DNA from: a virus
Reading direction: 5' to 3' (one strand)
Virus record (IMG/VR): IMGVR_UViG_3300036715_001970
Coordinates: 1-24,749 of that record
DNA: 24,749 bases
Part shown: in pieces, positions 1-6,968 of the stretch
How the letters are laid out: each line of letters starts with the position of its first letter
How positions within the stretch are numbered: the first letter of the stretch is position 1
Program-made: the position numbers and the translations under genes
Notes under the pieces: generated by a model
What the model was told of the DNA's origin: nothing
The model's input: the letters and a program-made list of their open reading frames with translations, nothing else
Database searches by the model: none

Positions 1-1
1 A

Positions 2-163
2 ATTGACAATTATCGAACCGATGAAGTGAATGAAGTGATTCGCATAACTCGTTCACTCTCAAAGCACATCGAAGAGAATAAAAAAGGACAAGCCATAAAT
101 AGTAATGACTTGTCCGGTTCAGTAGCGAGGGCAGGACTCGAACCTGCGACCTGTGGGGTATGA
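2..163 (+). CDS. Possible 3' end of a gene reading rightward into the tRNA (partial)
   Basis: One frame is open from base 2 to a TGA at 161-163. The first ~35 codons look like ordinary charged helical protein (EVNEVIRITRSLSKHIEEN). The last ~12 codons read antisense through the tRNA and give ARAGLEPATC, a tail commonly seen when a reading frame runs across a tRNA. It converges on the leftward head operon. It may be the C-terminus of a real gene, possibly a recombinase or a late phage gene, or it may be chance. No function can be assigned from this fragment. Confidence 0.25.
   Translation: MDNYRTDEVNEVIRITRSLSKHIEENKKGQAINSNDLSGSVARAGLEPATCGV
80..115 (-). terminator. Rho-independent terminator after the tRNA and head operon
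   Basis: Bases 86-96 and 105-115 form an 11-bp stem with one mismatch around an 8-nt loop. Read leftward, the hairpin is followed by six T (plus-strand A at 80-85). It lies directly behind the minus-strand tRNA and the protease/capsid operon, so it probably ends that transcript. Confidence 0.8.
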
Positions 164-194
164 GCCGACCGAGCTACCACTGCTCCACCTCGCG
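123..194 (-). tRNA. tRNA with CAT anticodon, initiator-like (fMet), slightly degenerate
   Basis: A 72-nt cloverleaf can be drawn: acceptor CGCGAGG/CCTCGCT, D stem GAGC/GCTC, anticodon loop CTCATAC, T stem GCAGG/CCTGC with loop TTCGAGT. Position 1 (C) and position 72 (T) do not pair, a hallmark of bacterial initiator tRNA, and the T arm fits that class. The anticodon stem GTCGG/CCCAC has a C·C mismatch, so only two of the three G:C pairs typical of initiators remain. No CCA is encoded. It lies in the same direction as the phage head genes and before their terminator, which suggests it is phage-borne. An elongator Met or Ile2 tRNA is less likely. Confidence 0.75.
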
Positions 195-209
195 GTATCC
201 TCCCATCTG

Positions 210-240
210 GCCACGGCTTTGATGCTATCGCTACCGTGGC
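210..240 (-). other. Hairpin between the last head-operon gene and the tRNA
   Basis: GCCACGG at 210-216 pairs perfectly with CCGTGGC at 234-240 around a 17-nt loop. There is no T run, so it is not a simple terminator. It could protect or process the 3' end of the mRNA upstream of the tRNA. Function unknown. Confidence 0.4.
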
Positions 241-261
241 GCTATCGGGGGGTTTATTTCA

Positions 262-1026
262 TTAAGGCTGGAAGTCAGGCTTGATTTGCGCCTTCACAAA
301 ACCAAGAGCTTCGATGAGCTGCGGTAAGTCTCTGTGCTTCCATTTCACGCTGCCTTGGAATACTCTCACCTTACCGAATTCCTGCTCACCTTCAGGAGTG
401 GCAAAGAATTGGCATAAGACTGGTTCAAGATCGCGGTCAAGTGGAGCAAACACTTTATACTCTTCCGTCACAAAGGCGATGCCCCAGTTGCGGGAGTTGT
501 TCAGCGTATTGTGAAAGTGAAGATTTGCATCTACACCTTCATGCTTGTAGGTGAACTCATACTCGATGTGACCGAGGCGAGGCATACGACCAGCAAGACC
601 TGCGACAGTTACCGGATTGGTTTTAGGCCAGTAGCCTTCAATGTCTTTTACCGGAACAATGTTAAAGGCAGTCTTCGCAGCGGTATAAGTCGTGGCGTCA
701 ATGATGGTCGGCAAATCAAATCCTTTCTTTACCAGAAAGAATCCAAGTATTCCCGTTCCCTCTTCCAGACAGTCGCCAGCATCAGTGTAAACGGCTGTGG
801 ATGTACCAATCGCTTCAGTACACGCATAAGCCACCGTGGCAAACAGCGATCCGCGCATAGGCACAGCACCGAACCATGTCACACAGATGTAGGTGACCAG
901 GTAAAGTGTGGCCAGCGCAGAAAATACTGCGAGCACCGGAAGCTCTGCCGTAGCAGCAATCAGCACCGCGCTGATGAGCATCAGCATGATATCAAGAGCG
1001 CGGTATAAAATCTTATTTGCTTTCAT
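262..1026 (-). CDS. 254-aa phage protein with two N-terminal membrane segments
   Basis: I do not recognise a named family. Residues ~8-28 and ~30-52 are strongly hydrophobic and form a likely helical hairpin. They are followed by ~190 soluble residues with mixed beta/alpha character, which resemble structural proteins of Bacteroidota phages (for example around GILGFFLVKKGFDLPTII). It is the last protein gene of the leftward head operon, just before the tRNA. The start is supported by a TTTTTAAACCCA leader ten bases upstream. The arrangement parallels the capsid protein in the same operon, which also carries two hydrophobic segments at its N-terminus. It could be a membrane-anchored assembly factor or a virion protein. 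Confidence 0.75.
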   Translation of the reverse strand: MKANKILYRALDIMLMLISAVLIAATAELPVLAVFSALATLYLVTYICVTWFGAVPMRGSLFATVAYACTEAIGTSTAVYTDAGDCLEEGTGILGFFLVKKGFDLPTIIDATTYTAAKTAFNIVPVKDIEGYWPKTNPVTVAGLAGRMPRLGHIEYEFTYKHEGVDANLHFHNTLNNSRNWGIAFVTEEYKVFAPLDRDLEPVLCQFFATPEGEQEFGKVRVFQGSVKWKHRDLPQLIEALGFVKAQIKPDFQP

Positions 1027-1054
1027 GGCAATAAAATGGGTTTAAAAAGTGGGG

Positions 1055-1570
1055 TTAGGGCTGTGGTGCAGGCGAAGCTGTCAACTCCGCAATCTTTGCA
1101 TTCGCAGCGTCGAGCTGTGCCTGCAAAGCTTTGGCGGCAGAAGGATTCTTCAGGTCATTAAGCCGGGCGATCTCTTTGTTGGCAGCCGTAAGATCAGCCT
1201 GTGCCTGCGTGTAAGATGCGGCCAATTCATCGTGCTTCGATTGCAAATCAGTGAGCTGACCAGATACTTCATCCAGCTTTATTTTCAGCGTTTCAACTTT
1301 TGCGGCGGTTGCATCTGGTGCCGGTGCTACCGGATTTTCAAAAATAGTAAAGGCTTTCTGCTCATCTTCAGAAAGCGCATCGAATTGGATTTCATTTTTA
1401 AACGTTCCGAATTCGTCGGCATAAAAGCAGCGTTCACCAGGAGAATCTTTGAATACTCCTTCCGCTAAAACTTTGAGCTCTTCCAAGCTGTACTTTGAAC
1501 CTTTTGCACTTCCAATGTTATTGGTGCCAAGTGCTTGCCTCATGGCTAATTCTTGTTTGTCGATTACCAT
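1055..1570 (-). CDS. 171-aa protein with C-terminal coiled coil
   Basis: Residues 1-85 are mixed and contain an acidic, aromatic stretch. After a Pro/Ala linker (~residues 81-88), residues ~90-160 form a heptad-rich coiled coil (VETLKIKLDEVSGQLTDLQ and onward), and the protein ends in a Pro/Ala tail. It lies between the 254-aa protein and the small membrane protein in the head operon. Some Mu-like phages carry similar small proteins of unknown role near the capsid gene. Function not assignable: minor virion protein or assembly factor. Confidence 0.75.
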   Translation of the reverse strand: MVIDKQELAMRQALGTNNIGSAKGSKYSLEELKVLAEGVFKDSPGERCFYADEFGTFKNEIQFDALSEDEQKAFTIFENPVAPAPDATAAKVETLKIKLDEVSGQLTDLQSKHDELAASYTQAQADLTAANKEIARLNDLKNPSAAKALQAQLDAANAKIAELTASPAPQP

Positions 1571-1577
1571 AAAAAAT

Positions 1578-1790
1578 TTATTTAAACAGTTTTTTGATTT
1601 TTTTTAAGCTTTCCGTTACGATCCATCCGACGATAGCACCGAGAGTGGCGAGAACTAGAGTGTCCAATACTACCGCCCAACTCAGATTACTCCCTGGGAG
1701 TATGGCTACCACGAAGGCTTTCACAAGCCCAATGGTAGCGCCTATCGCGCTACCAATGGGATGAGATTCTACTGAGTGATTCACTTTCAA
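1578..1790 (-). CDS. 70-aa two-helix membrane protein (holin-like or assembly)
   Basis: Two hydrophobic segments at ~residues 13-33 and ~38-60 are separated by a short PGSN turn and followed by a basic tail (KKIKKLFK). Size and topology fit a class II holin, but position does not decide it: it starts three bases after the capsid gene stop and no endolysin gene is next to it. Alternatively it is a membrane partner for the hydrophobic N-termini of the neighbouring capsid and 254-aa proteins. Confidence 0.65.
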   Translation of the reverse strand: MKVNHSVESHPIGSAIGATIGLVKAFVVAILPGSNLSWAVVLDTLVLATLGAIVGWIVTESLKKIKKLFK

Positions 1791-1793
1791 GGA

Positions 1794-2945
1794 TTATTGC
1801 TGTACGATGGCAATTACACCGGCCTGATCAAAGCGCTCACGGCTTGCTCCTACACGCACCAAGGCACTGTAGTAGTCTCCTTGCATCAGCGCATCATTCT
1901 GGTTAGAGAATGGCTTCATTGAGCCGAGAGCAACGTGCACCTTATCGAAGTCAACCAACAAGGCACAGTTGTTATCAGTAGCGGCGTTTGTAACCGTCAC
2001 ATCAAGCGGGTCTTTGGCCAACGGAGTACCAGCATTGGTGAAGCGAGGCAACACATCGGTACGGATGATATCAAACCCGTGAATGCGAACCAGGTCACCG
2101 TTGTTGCTAAACTGAGCACCTACAACGGGCAAGTTGTAAAGCGTAGTTAGTACAGAGTCTCCCTTCAATTGAGTGTACATTGTTTCATCCATAATGATAG
2201 CCCTTCGTCCATCATTAATTTCTTGCTTGGTCTGAACAATCAATTGTTGTTTTGCCGATGCAACATCGGCCACCTGGAATTTATTTCTGTTACCGGTAGC
2301 ACCAGGAAGGTTTAACCCTGCTGTTGATGCACCCGAAGTGCGGATGATGTTGGCACTGTTAAGAGTAGCCATACCGACGTTTTGTCCAAACCAACGATAC
2401 AAGATGTTCTGTGCGGCTTTCTGGCCACCGCTATTCATCATGTCTTGCAGGATGTTGGCAATCTTGTCGTAGTTCAACTCGGACTTTTCAGCGTCAGAGA
2501 TACGAACGGCATCAGAACTCAACACATCGATAGCGTAAGTGATATCGCTATCAACACGGTTAACTAAGTTAACGGGGAAGTTCTGACGGTTACGATACCA
2601 GTTTGGAACAGCACCAGCTTGCGGAATATGCACCACTGCATTATTCAACACGTTGCCGCTTCTGTCGCGAGCTTTCCTGATCCAGTCATACTTGCGGAAC
2701 AAGTTCTCGGCAAGTACCTGGTCCCATATTTCAGTGAATACACCCAGTGCTAAATTGGCCTTTCGGGCATTCAGCAAGTCAGGATTTTTCACCAACACAT
2801 AAAAACGAACGGCGGTCATGATCAACCCGAAGGCGACCATGCCAATGAGCATACTGGCTAACGAAACGTCAGCGGCAGACGCGAACACCGTTGCAAAAAG
2901 CAGCACCGATACGATGCTGAGCAAAAATTTAAAAATGGGTTTCAT
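1794..2945 (-). CDS. Major capsid protein with hydrophobic N-terminal extension
   Basis: 383 aa. From about residue 65 the sequence looks like the capsid proteins of Bacteroidota phages: GVFTEIWDQVLAENLF, then a long HK97-like body ending in DYYSALVRVGASRERFD. Residues 1-64 are unusual. A signal-peptide-like segment (~5-24, ending ASA) is followed by a second hydrophobic helix (~29-51). The ATG at 2945 is chosen because longer readings run through the upstream decoration-like gene in the wrong frame. It follows protease/scaffold and decoration-like genes, the normal order for a capsid gene. The extension might be removed by the prohead protease or used for membrane targeting. Confidence 0.8.
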   Translation of the reverse strand: MKPIFKFLLSIVSVLLFATVFASAADVSLASMLIGMVAFGLIMTAVRFYVLVKNPDLLNARKANLALGVFTEIWDQVLAENLFRKYDWIRKARDRSGNVLNNAVVHIPQAGAVPNWYRNRQNFPVNLVNRVDSDITYAIDVLSSDAVRISDAEKSELNYDKIANILQDMMNSGGQKAAQNILYRWFGQNVGMATLNSANIIRTSGASTAGLNLPGATGNRNKFQVADVASAKQQLIVQTKQEINDGRRAIIMDETMYTQLKGDSVLTTLYNLPVVGAQFSNNGDLVRIHGFDIIRTDVLPRFTNAGTPLAKDPLDVTVTNAATDNNCALLVDFDKVHVALGSMKPFSNQNDALMQGDYYSALVRVGASRERFDQAGVIAIVQQ

Positions 2946-2973
2946 TGTCTTTGTTAGAAGTTTAAAAAGTGGA

Positions 2974-3321
2974 TTAAATACTTGCCCAGGCTGCGTTGCC
3001 GGCGAACTGTGTTCCATCCCAGGTGAGCACATAGCGCTCAGTCTTATTGATCGCTCCTGCATTGGTTGCGCCTTTGATGGTGCTGGCTGCTGAGCCGAAC
3101 GTAACACTGCGTGCCGTTCCACCCTGTACAATCTCCACTTGCACTTCAGCACCTTTGATAAGGTCCTGTGCTGCCTGCAAACTCAGGGTATAGTTTTGCG
3201 TTGTGGGAAGGTTGATCTTCGTCTTGGACGAGTTGATCGTACAGGTGATCGCCGCTGCATCGGCGGGGGACTGGATATCCATATCCGTCCACGGGAACTT
3301 GTTATAATTGGTAACTGCCAT
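2974..3321 (-). CDS. 115-aa head decoration-like protein
   Basis: A short, beta-rich protein with Thr/Ala/Gly-rich composition (SVTFGSAASTIKGATNAGAI) and a C-terminal YVLTWDGTQFAG motif of the kind seen in small virion decoration or fibre-base proteins. It lies between the protease/scaffold gene and the capsid gene, the usual place of Mu- and lambda-type decoration proteins. The start follows a TTTTAACCCCCA-type leader at 3348-3335. The name rests on position and composition only. Confidence 0.6.
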   Translation of the reverse strand: MAVTNYNKFPWTDMDIQSPADAAAITCTINSSKTKINLPTTQNYTLSLQAAQDLIKGAEVQVEIVQGGTARSVTFGSAASTIKGATNAGAINKTERYVLTWDGTQFAGNAAWASI

Positions 3322-3327
3322 GGCTGG

Positions 3328-3873
3328 TTAGTTTTGGGGGTTAAAAGGTTTTCCGAACTGTGCCTGCCAGATGGCATCCAGATAAGCCTTGTCATTGGGG
3401 TCTGTGCTGGCACGTAGTTTATTCAGACCATTGCCGCGACTAAGTTTTTTGTACTCTTCGCGCAACTCTTCCTCGGTCTTGCCGACAGGGTTGTTTCCGC
3501 CTTCAGACTTGAGGTGCTTCGATACACCTTCAAAGGCGACAAGACTATCGAGTACCGCTTTCACTGAAGCATAACCTTCCTCTCCATTGCTGGCCAACTT
3601 TATAAAGTTGTCCTTCTGTGCAGGCAGGATTTTTTTTGCAGACAGCGCGGTATCAACCAAAGCAATGGCCTTGTCTTTGAGAAGCTTGGTCTTCTCATTC
3701 TCGACTTCAGTGCGTAGCGTGGCGATTTGATTTTCCAGCTCCGCTATTTTGCTGGACTTGGCACTCAACTGATTCACAAGCGTGGTCACCGACTCTGCTA
3801 CCAGCTCTTCTGTTGCTGCTTCAGGAAGGTTAACCAACTTGCTCGCAGAGAGCGCGTGGATCACTTTTTTCAT
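3328..3873 (-). CDS. Possible nested in-frame scaffold protein start
   Basis: Inside the protease gene, an ATG at 3873 (residue 175, MKKVIHAL) is preceded by AAACCCAATTTAT. The same leader stands before several ordinary gene starts in this phage (1026, 13491, 16151). Initiation here would give a 181-aa scaffold made of the coiled-coil half, like Nu3 in lambda C or gpZ in Mu I. This is inference from the leader and from family precedent. Confidence 0.45.
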   Translation of the reverse strand: MKKVIHALSASKLVNLPEAATEELVAESVTTLVNQLSAKSSKIAELENQIATLRTEVENEKTKLLKDKAIALVDTALSAKKILPAQKDNFIKLASNGEEGYASVKAVLDSLVAFEGVSKHLKSEGGNNPVGKTEEELREEYKKLSRGNGLNKLRASTDPNDKAYLDAIWQAQFGKPFNPQN

Positions 3874-4395
3874 GGATAAATTGGGTTTGTTTGAGTTAAA
3901 AAAATTCTTGATGTCGTCGGTGGTTGTGCTTTCGCTCAGGCGTAGAGTACCTCTGCCAGCTAATGAAACTTTGCAGCAGTTTGGATTTGCTCCGATGTCA
4001 GTGATGCTTACTTCCTTCAACACACACTTCGTTACTGTCGGCAGTGTTTGTCCTGGAAGCATCAAGGCCGGGTCTTCACTCCATTCGAGTGCATCGAATC
4101 CGATGCTCGCCATATTGAGGATGCCCTTGTCGTACTTCGATGAAATCTTCATAGCGAAATCATCGTCAGTGTCAAACACAGGCGTAGCGATGAGCTGATT
4201 GCCTTGACGTGTCATTCCTGTCCAGTTTCCGATCGGCAGAATCTGATCATCATCATCGTCTTCACGACGAGTATGATCCCAAAGCATGATTGGATTTTTA
4301 CTGAATAAGGAAAGATCAATTCCATCCGTGAGCACACGGAATCCATAACTATTTACAACACTTTCGTCGGTGATAATGATGGGCTTTGCTGGCAT
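3328..4395 (-). CDS. Prohead protease (S78/HK97-like) with C-terminal scaffold region
   Basis: 355 aa. Residues 1-~150 resemble the HK97-family prohead protease. H41 lies in MLWDH, followed by an ILPIG-type strand, and S130 lies in LKEVSITDIGAN, matching the family's L-x-E-V-S-x pattern. Residues ~175-355 are helical, with a coiled coil (SSKIAELENQIATLRTEVE) and a charged tail, as expected of a scaffold. The fused layout resembles Mu gpI and lambda C, which carry a nested scaffold. It is the first gene of the leftward head operon, starting at the divergent promoter region. It should process the scaffold and perhaps the capsid N-terminus. Confidence 0.8.
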   Translation of the reverse strand: MPAKPIIITDESVVNSYGFRVLTDGIDLSLFSKNPIMLWDHTRREDDDDDQILPIGNWTGMTRQGNQLIATPVFDTDDDFAMKISSKYDKGILNMASIGFDALEWSEDPALMLPGQTLPTVTKCVLKEVSITDIGANPNCCKVSLAGRGTLRLSESTTTDDIKNFFNSNKPNLSMKKVIHALSASKLVNLPEAATEELVAESVTTLVNQLSAKSSKIAELENQIATLRTEVENEKTKLLKDKAIALVDTALSAKKILPAQKDNFIKLASNGEEGYASVKAVLDSLVAFEGVSKHLKSEGGNNPVGKTEEELREEYKKLSRGNGLNKLRASTDPNDKAYLDAIWQAQFGKPFNPQN

Positions 4396-4463
4396 TGCGC
4401 TTTTTTTGTTCGCAGCAAAAGTGCAAAGCAGAGCAAAGCGAAAAAGGTCGCGAAATCAACGCA

Positions 4464-4498
4464 ACAACTATGGTTGTCTAGTAAACAACTATAGCTGT
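4464..4498. repeat. Tandem operator-like palindromes, centres 21 bp apart
   Basis: ACAACTATGGTTGT (4464-4477) has perfect 5-bp arms. ACAACTATAGCTGT (4485-4498) repeats it with one arm mismatch and is embedded in a wider AAACA/TGTTT dyad. The centres are exactly two helical turns apart, as expected for two dimers bound on one face of the DNA. Confidence 0.6.
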
Positions 4499-4517
4499 TT
4501 AGTCTATTTAGCGGCCA

Positions 4518-4537
4518 GATAAAAAACCTTTTTTATC
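4518..4537. promoter_or_regulatory. Perfect inverted repeat just upstream of terS
   Basis: GATAAAAAA and TTTTTTATC flank a central CC, giving 9-bp arms. The tiny loop argues against a normal terminator. It sits between the paired palindromes and the terS start, so it may be a protein-binding site or a weak hairpin controlling terS. Confidence 0.4.
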
Positions 4538-4551
4538 CCTCCTTTGCACAC

Positions 4552-5016
4552 ATGAGATTGAAGAAAACCGACAGCGAAGCACTACGCAATCGTGCTTATG
4601 AGCTGTACATGAACACCGGCATGAGCTACTCAGAGATAGCCGCTGCTGTCGGTGTCGGCAAAGACACGGTAGGCGATTGGGCCAAGCGCTACAACTGGCA
4701 GCAGAGCAAAGCCGCCAACAGCATGACGAAGGAAAAAAACATCAGCATGCTGCTGGTTCACATGAACAACCTTCTCGAAGAGATCAACAAACGAGAGAAA
4801 GGAAAACAGTACGCGACACCTGCTGAAAGTGATCAAATACTGAAGTGGACAAAAACGATTGATCAACTCAGTGGCCGCACTTCACTCCCCGATTATTTCA
4901 ATGTCATCACCGAGTTTTTAAAATATCTCAATGGCACAAATCCTGAGTCAGCGAAAAATATAGCCGACCTAAGCAAAGAGTTTTTACAGATAAAAACGAG
5001 AGAGCTTGAAAAATGA
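4552..5016 (+). CDS. Terminase small subunit
   Basis: 154 aa. Residues ~8-45 form a helix-turn-helix (ELYMNTGMSYSEIAAAVGVG, then KDTVGDWAKRYNW) typical of phage terminase small subunits. The remainder is helical and charged, suited to oligomerisation. It overlaps the large-subunit gene by four bases (ATGA), which implies translational coupling. It recognises phage DNA for packaging; in Mu-like phages packaging starts at the prophage end. First gene of the rightward head operon. Confidence 0.8.
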   Translation: MRLKKTDSEALRNRAYELYMNTGMSYSEIAAAVGVGKDTVGDWAKRYNWQQSKAANSMTKEKNISMLLVHMNNLLEEINKREKGKQYATPAESDQILKWTKTIDQLSGRTSLPDYFNVITEFLKYLNGTNPESAKNIADLSKEFLQIKTRELEK

Positions 5017-6536
5017 GTAGCGCAAAAAAACTCGCACGAGACTTTGATGAATTCATCAAACAGATTAAAAGTAGCACTCCCGCAGAGATGGGAGAATCGC
5101 CACATCGTCGGCGTGAACGCGTCAATAATTTGATGACTCACTGGCCAAGTTTTATGAAGTACTATTTTCCAAAATGGGCTAAGAGTGATTTTGCTCCATT
5201 TCACCTACGTTGTGGAAATGCCGTAATGGAATGGCCGGAAAAAAAAATGATCGTTGCATGGGCGATGGCGCGCAACTTGTCAAAGACTACTTTCTGGCAG
5301 ATGATGGCGATGTACATAAACTGTCGCTACATCATGAAACTCAGAAAAGGTTTCGAGGCAGGCTTGTGGATGAGTCAAAATAAGGACCTTTCAATGCGAG
5401 ACCTTTATCCAATAATGCTTCAGTTCGAGCATAATAATCGACTGAAAAATGATTTTGGAGAATTTAAAACGCTTGGCCAATGGGAGCAACAATATTTCGT
5501 TACCCAACAAGGCATTAGCTGGCTCGCTCTGGGTAAGGAACAAAGTCCCCGAGGAACTAAAAATGAAGATGTCCGGGTAAATTTTCATATATGGAATGAC
5601 TTTGACGATGATGAGGAATGCCAAAATCCAAATCGTCTTGATAAAACATGGGAGCGTCTCTCAAAAGCTTACCTAGGTACCCTTGATGTAAGTGGAGAAG
5701 GACTTATAGTGGGGCTAAACAATATCATTCACGAAAAAAGCCTCATGAAACGTCTGATCGAAATTGCAGACTGGTCTGAAATTGTTAACCTACTAGACAA
5801 TCGCGGAAGACCTACATGGAGCAGATTTTCTTTATCAGATTGTCAGTACATGATTAAGAAAATGGGGCCGCTGGCATCGCAAAGCGAATACTTTAATAAC
5901 CCGATTACCGAGGGTAAAGTATTTAGAAAAGAATGGATGCAGTGGAAATCGATGTCTGACTTAAAAGGGTACGTTGCTTTAATTGCTTATCTCGACCCAA
6001 GTTTCTCGGACAAAAAGAATAGTGACCATAAAAGTTGGTTGTTGCTTGGACTAAAGGATTCTCAGATTCATGTAATAAAAGCCTTTTGTGATCGCGCGAG
6101 TATTGAGGAAATGGTAGAATGGGGATACCAGATTGAAAAGTATGTAAAGGAGAAAAATGAAGTTTGTGAATTCTTTATGGAGGACGTGTTCTACCAATCC
6201 CTTCTTTATAAAGATTTTGCGGCGGCAGCAAAATCCAAAGGCTGGCCAATACCAGTTCAAGGTGATAAGAGAGATAAACCTGACAAAGACAGACGCATAA
6301 GTGCCTGCCAAGGATATTTCGAAAGAGGAGAGGTCTATTTCAATCTCGATGAAAAGACCAATCACCACATGGAAAATCTACTCTTTCAATTCACATCATT
6401 TGAATCCGGCAAAACAACGATTAAAAAAGATGGCCCTGATGCTTTTGAAGGTGGTAAGCATCTTCTATTTGAAAAAGTACAAACACAAGGCGACCCTCTT
6501 TATGGCAGGCTTTCCAAACCCAAAAATTTATACTGA
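5013..6536 (+). CDS. Terminase large subunit
   Basis: 507 aa. The N-terminal ATPase has a deviant Walker A, ARNLSKTT (residues 86-93), with Ser where the Gly before the Lys is usual. A Walker B-like hydrophobic strand plus acidic run lies at ~191-202 (FHIWNDFDDDEE). The C-terminal RNase H-like nuclease shows D328 in AYLDPSFSD, E390/D391 in FFMEDVFY and D476 in DGPDAFEGG, the expected acidic triad. Length fits Mu gp28-type terminases. It acts in ATP-driven headful packaging. Its stop overlaps the next start (TGATG). AT content is visibly higher than in the flanking portal gene. Confidence 0.9.
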   Translation: MSSAKKLARDFDEFIKQIKSSTPAEMGESPHRRRERVNNLMTHWPSFMKYYFPKWAKSDFAPFHLRCGNAVMEWPEKKMIVAWAMARNLSKTTFWQMMAMYINCRYIMKLRKGFEAGLWMSQNKDLSMRDLYPIMLQFEHNNRLKNDFGEFKTLGQWEQQYFVTQQGISWLALGKEQSPRGTKNEDVRVNFHIWNDFDDDEECQNPNRLDKTWERLSKAYLGTLDVSGEGLIVGLNNIIHEKSLMKRLIEIADWSEIVNLLDNRGRPTWSRFSLSDCQYMIKKMGPLASQSEYFNNPITEGKVFRKEWMQWKSMSDLKGYVALIAYLDPSFSDKKNSDHKSWLLLGLKDSQIHVIKAFCDRASIEEMVEWGYQIEKYVKEKNEVCEFFMEDVFYQSLLYKDFAAAAKSKGWPIPVQGDKRDKPDKDRRISACQGYFERGEVYFNLDEKTNHHMENLLFQFTSFESGKTTIKKDGPDAFEGGKHLLFEKVQTQGDPLYGRLSKPKNLY

Positions 6537-6964
6537 TGGCTTTTTTAGTAGATACCGATTATAAAGCGCAAGTGAAAGACGACATCCTTGCGATGATTAT
6601 CGAAAACACCAACAGCCTGCGCACCGATGCAGAGCTGAAGACCGAGGCGCAGATAACCGGGTACCTGCGCATACGTGGCTACAATACCGGCGCAATATTT
6701 GGCGCATCAGGTATCGCACGCAATGCGCACCTGGTGATGATCTACATTGATATGGTGCTGTACCACCTGCATAGCCGCATCAGCCCAGGGCAGGTACCGG
6801 TAACCCGATCAGACCGCTACAGTGATGCCATAAAGTGGCTTGAAATGGTCAGCCAGGGAAGTCTTGCACCTGATCTGCCGGTACTGGCTCTGGACGACAA
6901 CGGAATCAACAAGCAAAGTGTGGTCGTGGCAGGTTCTGGCACGCCGCGTAACCACTACTACTAA
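6536..6964 (+). CDS. Mu gp36-like head-tail connector protein (DUF1320-like)
   Basis: 142 aa and mostly helical. After PGQVPVTRSDRYSDAIKWLE there is a short VSQGSLAPDLP segment and a flexible tail, the layout of the DUF1320/gp36 family that forms the adaptor between portal and tail. It is coupled to terL through TGATG. The basis is family resemblance and position. In Mu the gene lies after the capsid; here it sits between terL and the portal. Confidence 0.65.
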   Translation: MAFLVDTDYKAQVKDDILAMIIENTNSLRTDAELKTEAQITGYLRIRGYNTGAIFGASGIARNAHLVMIYIDMVLYHLHSRISPGQVPVTRSDRYSDAIKWLEMVSQGSLAPDLPVLALDDNGINKQSVVVAGSGTPRNHYY

Positions 6965-6968
6965 TCCA

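Larger units (their letters stand above)
4396..4551. promoter_or_regulatory. Divergent head-operon promoter region
   Basis: This 156-bp gap separates the two head operons. It holds two 14-bp palindromes (4464-4477 and 4485-4498), an inverted repeat (4518-4537), and CTTTGCAC near both gene starts: 4542-4549 on plus and 4428-4421 on minus. The TTTG core matches the Bacteroidota -7 element, but no convincing TTTG is found at -33 on plus, which suggests that an activator is needed. A Mor/C-like late activator is the obvious candidate. Confidence 0.55.

Noticed and set aside
210-240. Second tRNA next to the tRNA at 123-194
   Set aside because: Only one 7-bp hairpin can be drawn; there are no D, anticodon and T arms in the right order.
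511-1468. Plus-strand frames over the leftward head genes
   Set aside because: They have odd composition (many Cys/Arg) and no protein pattern; the minus-strand frames have hydrophobic, coiled-coil and family features.
2946-3152. Upstream extension of the capsid protein to 452 aa
   Set aside because: The extra 69 codons overlap the 115-aa decoration-like gene in another frame; the ATG at 2945 is the sensible start.
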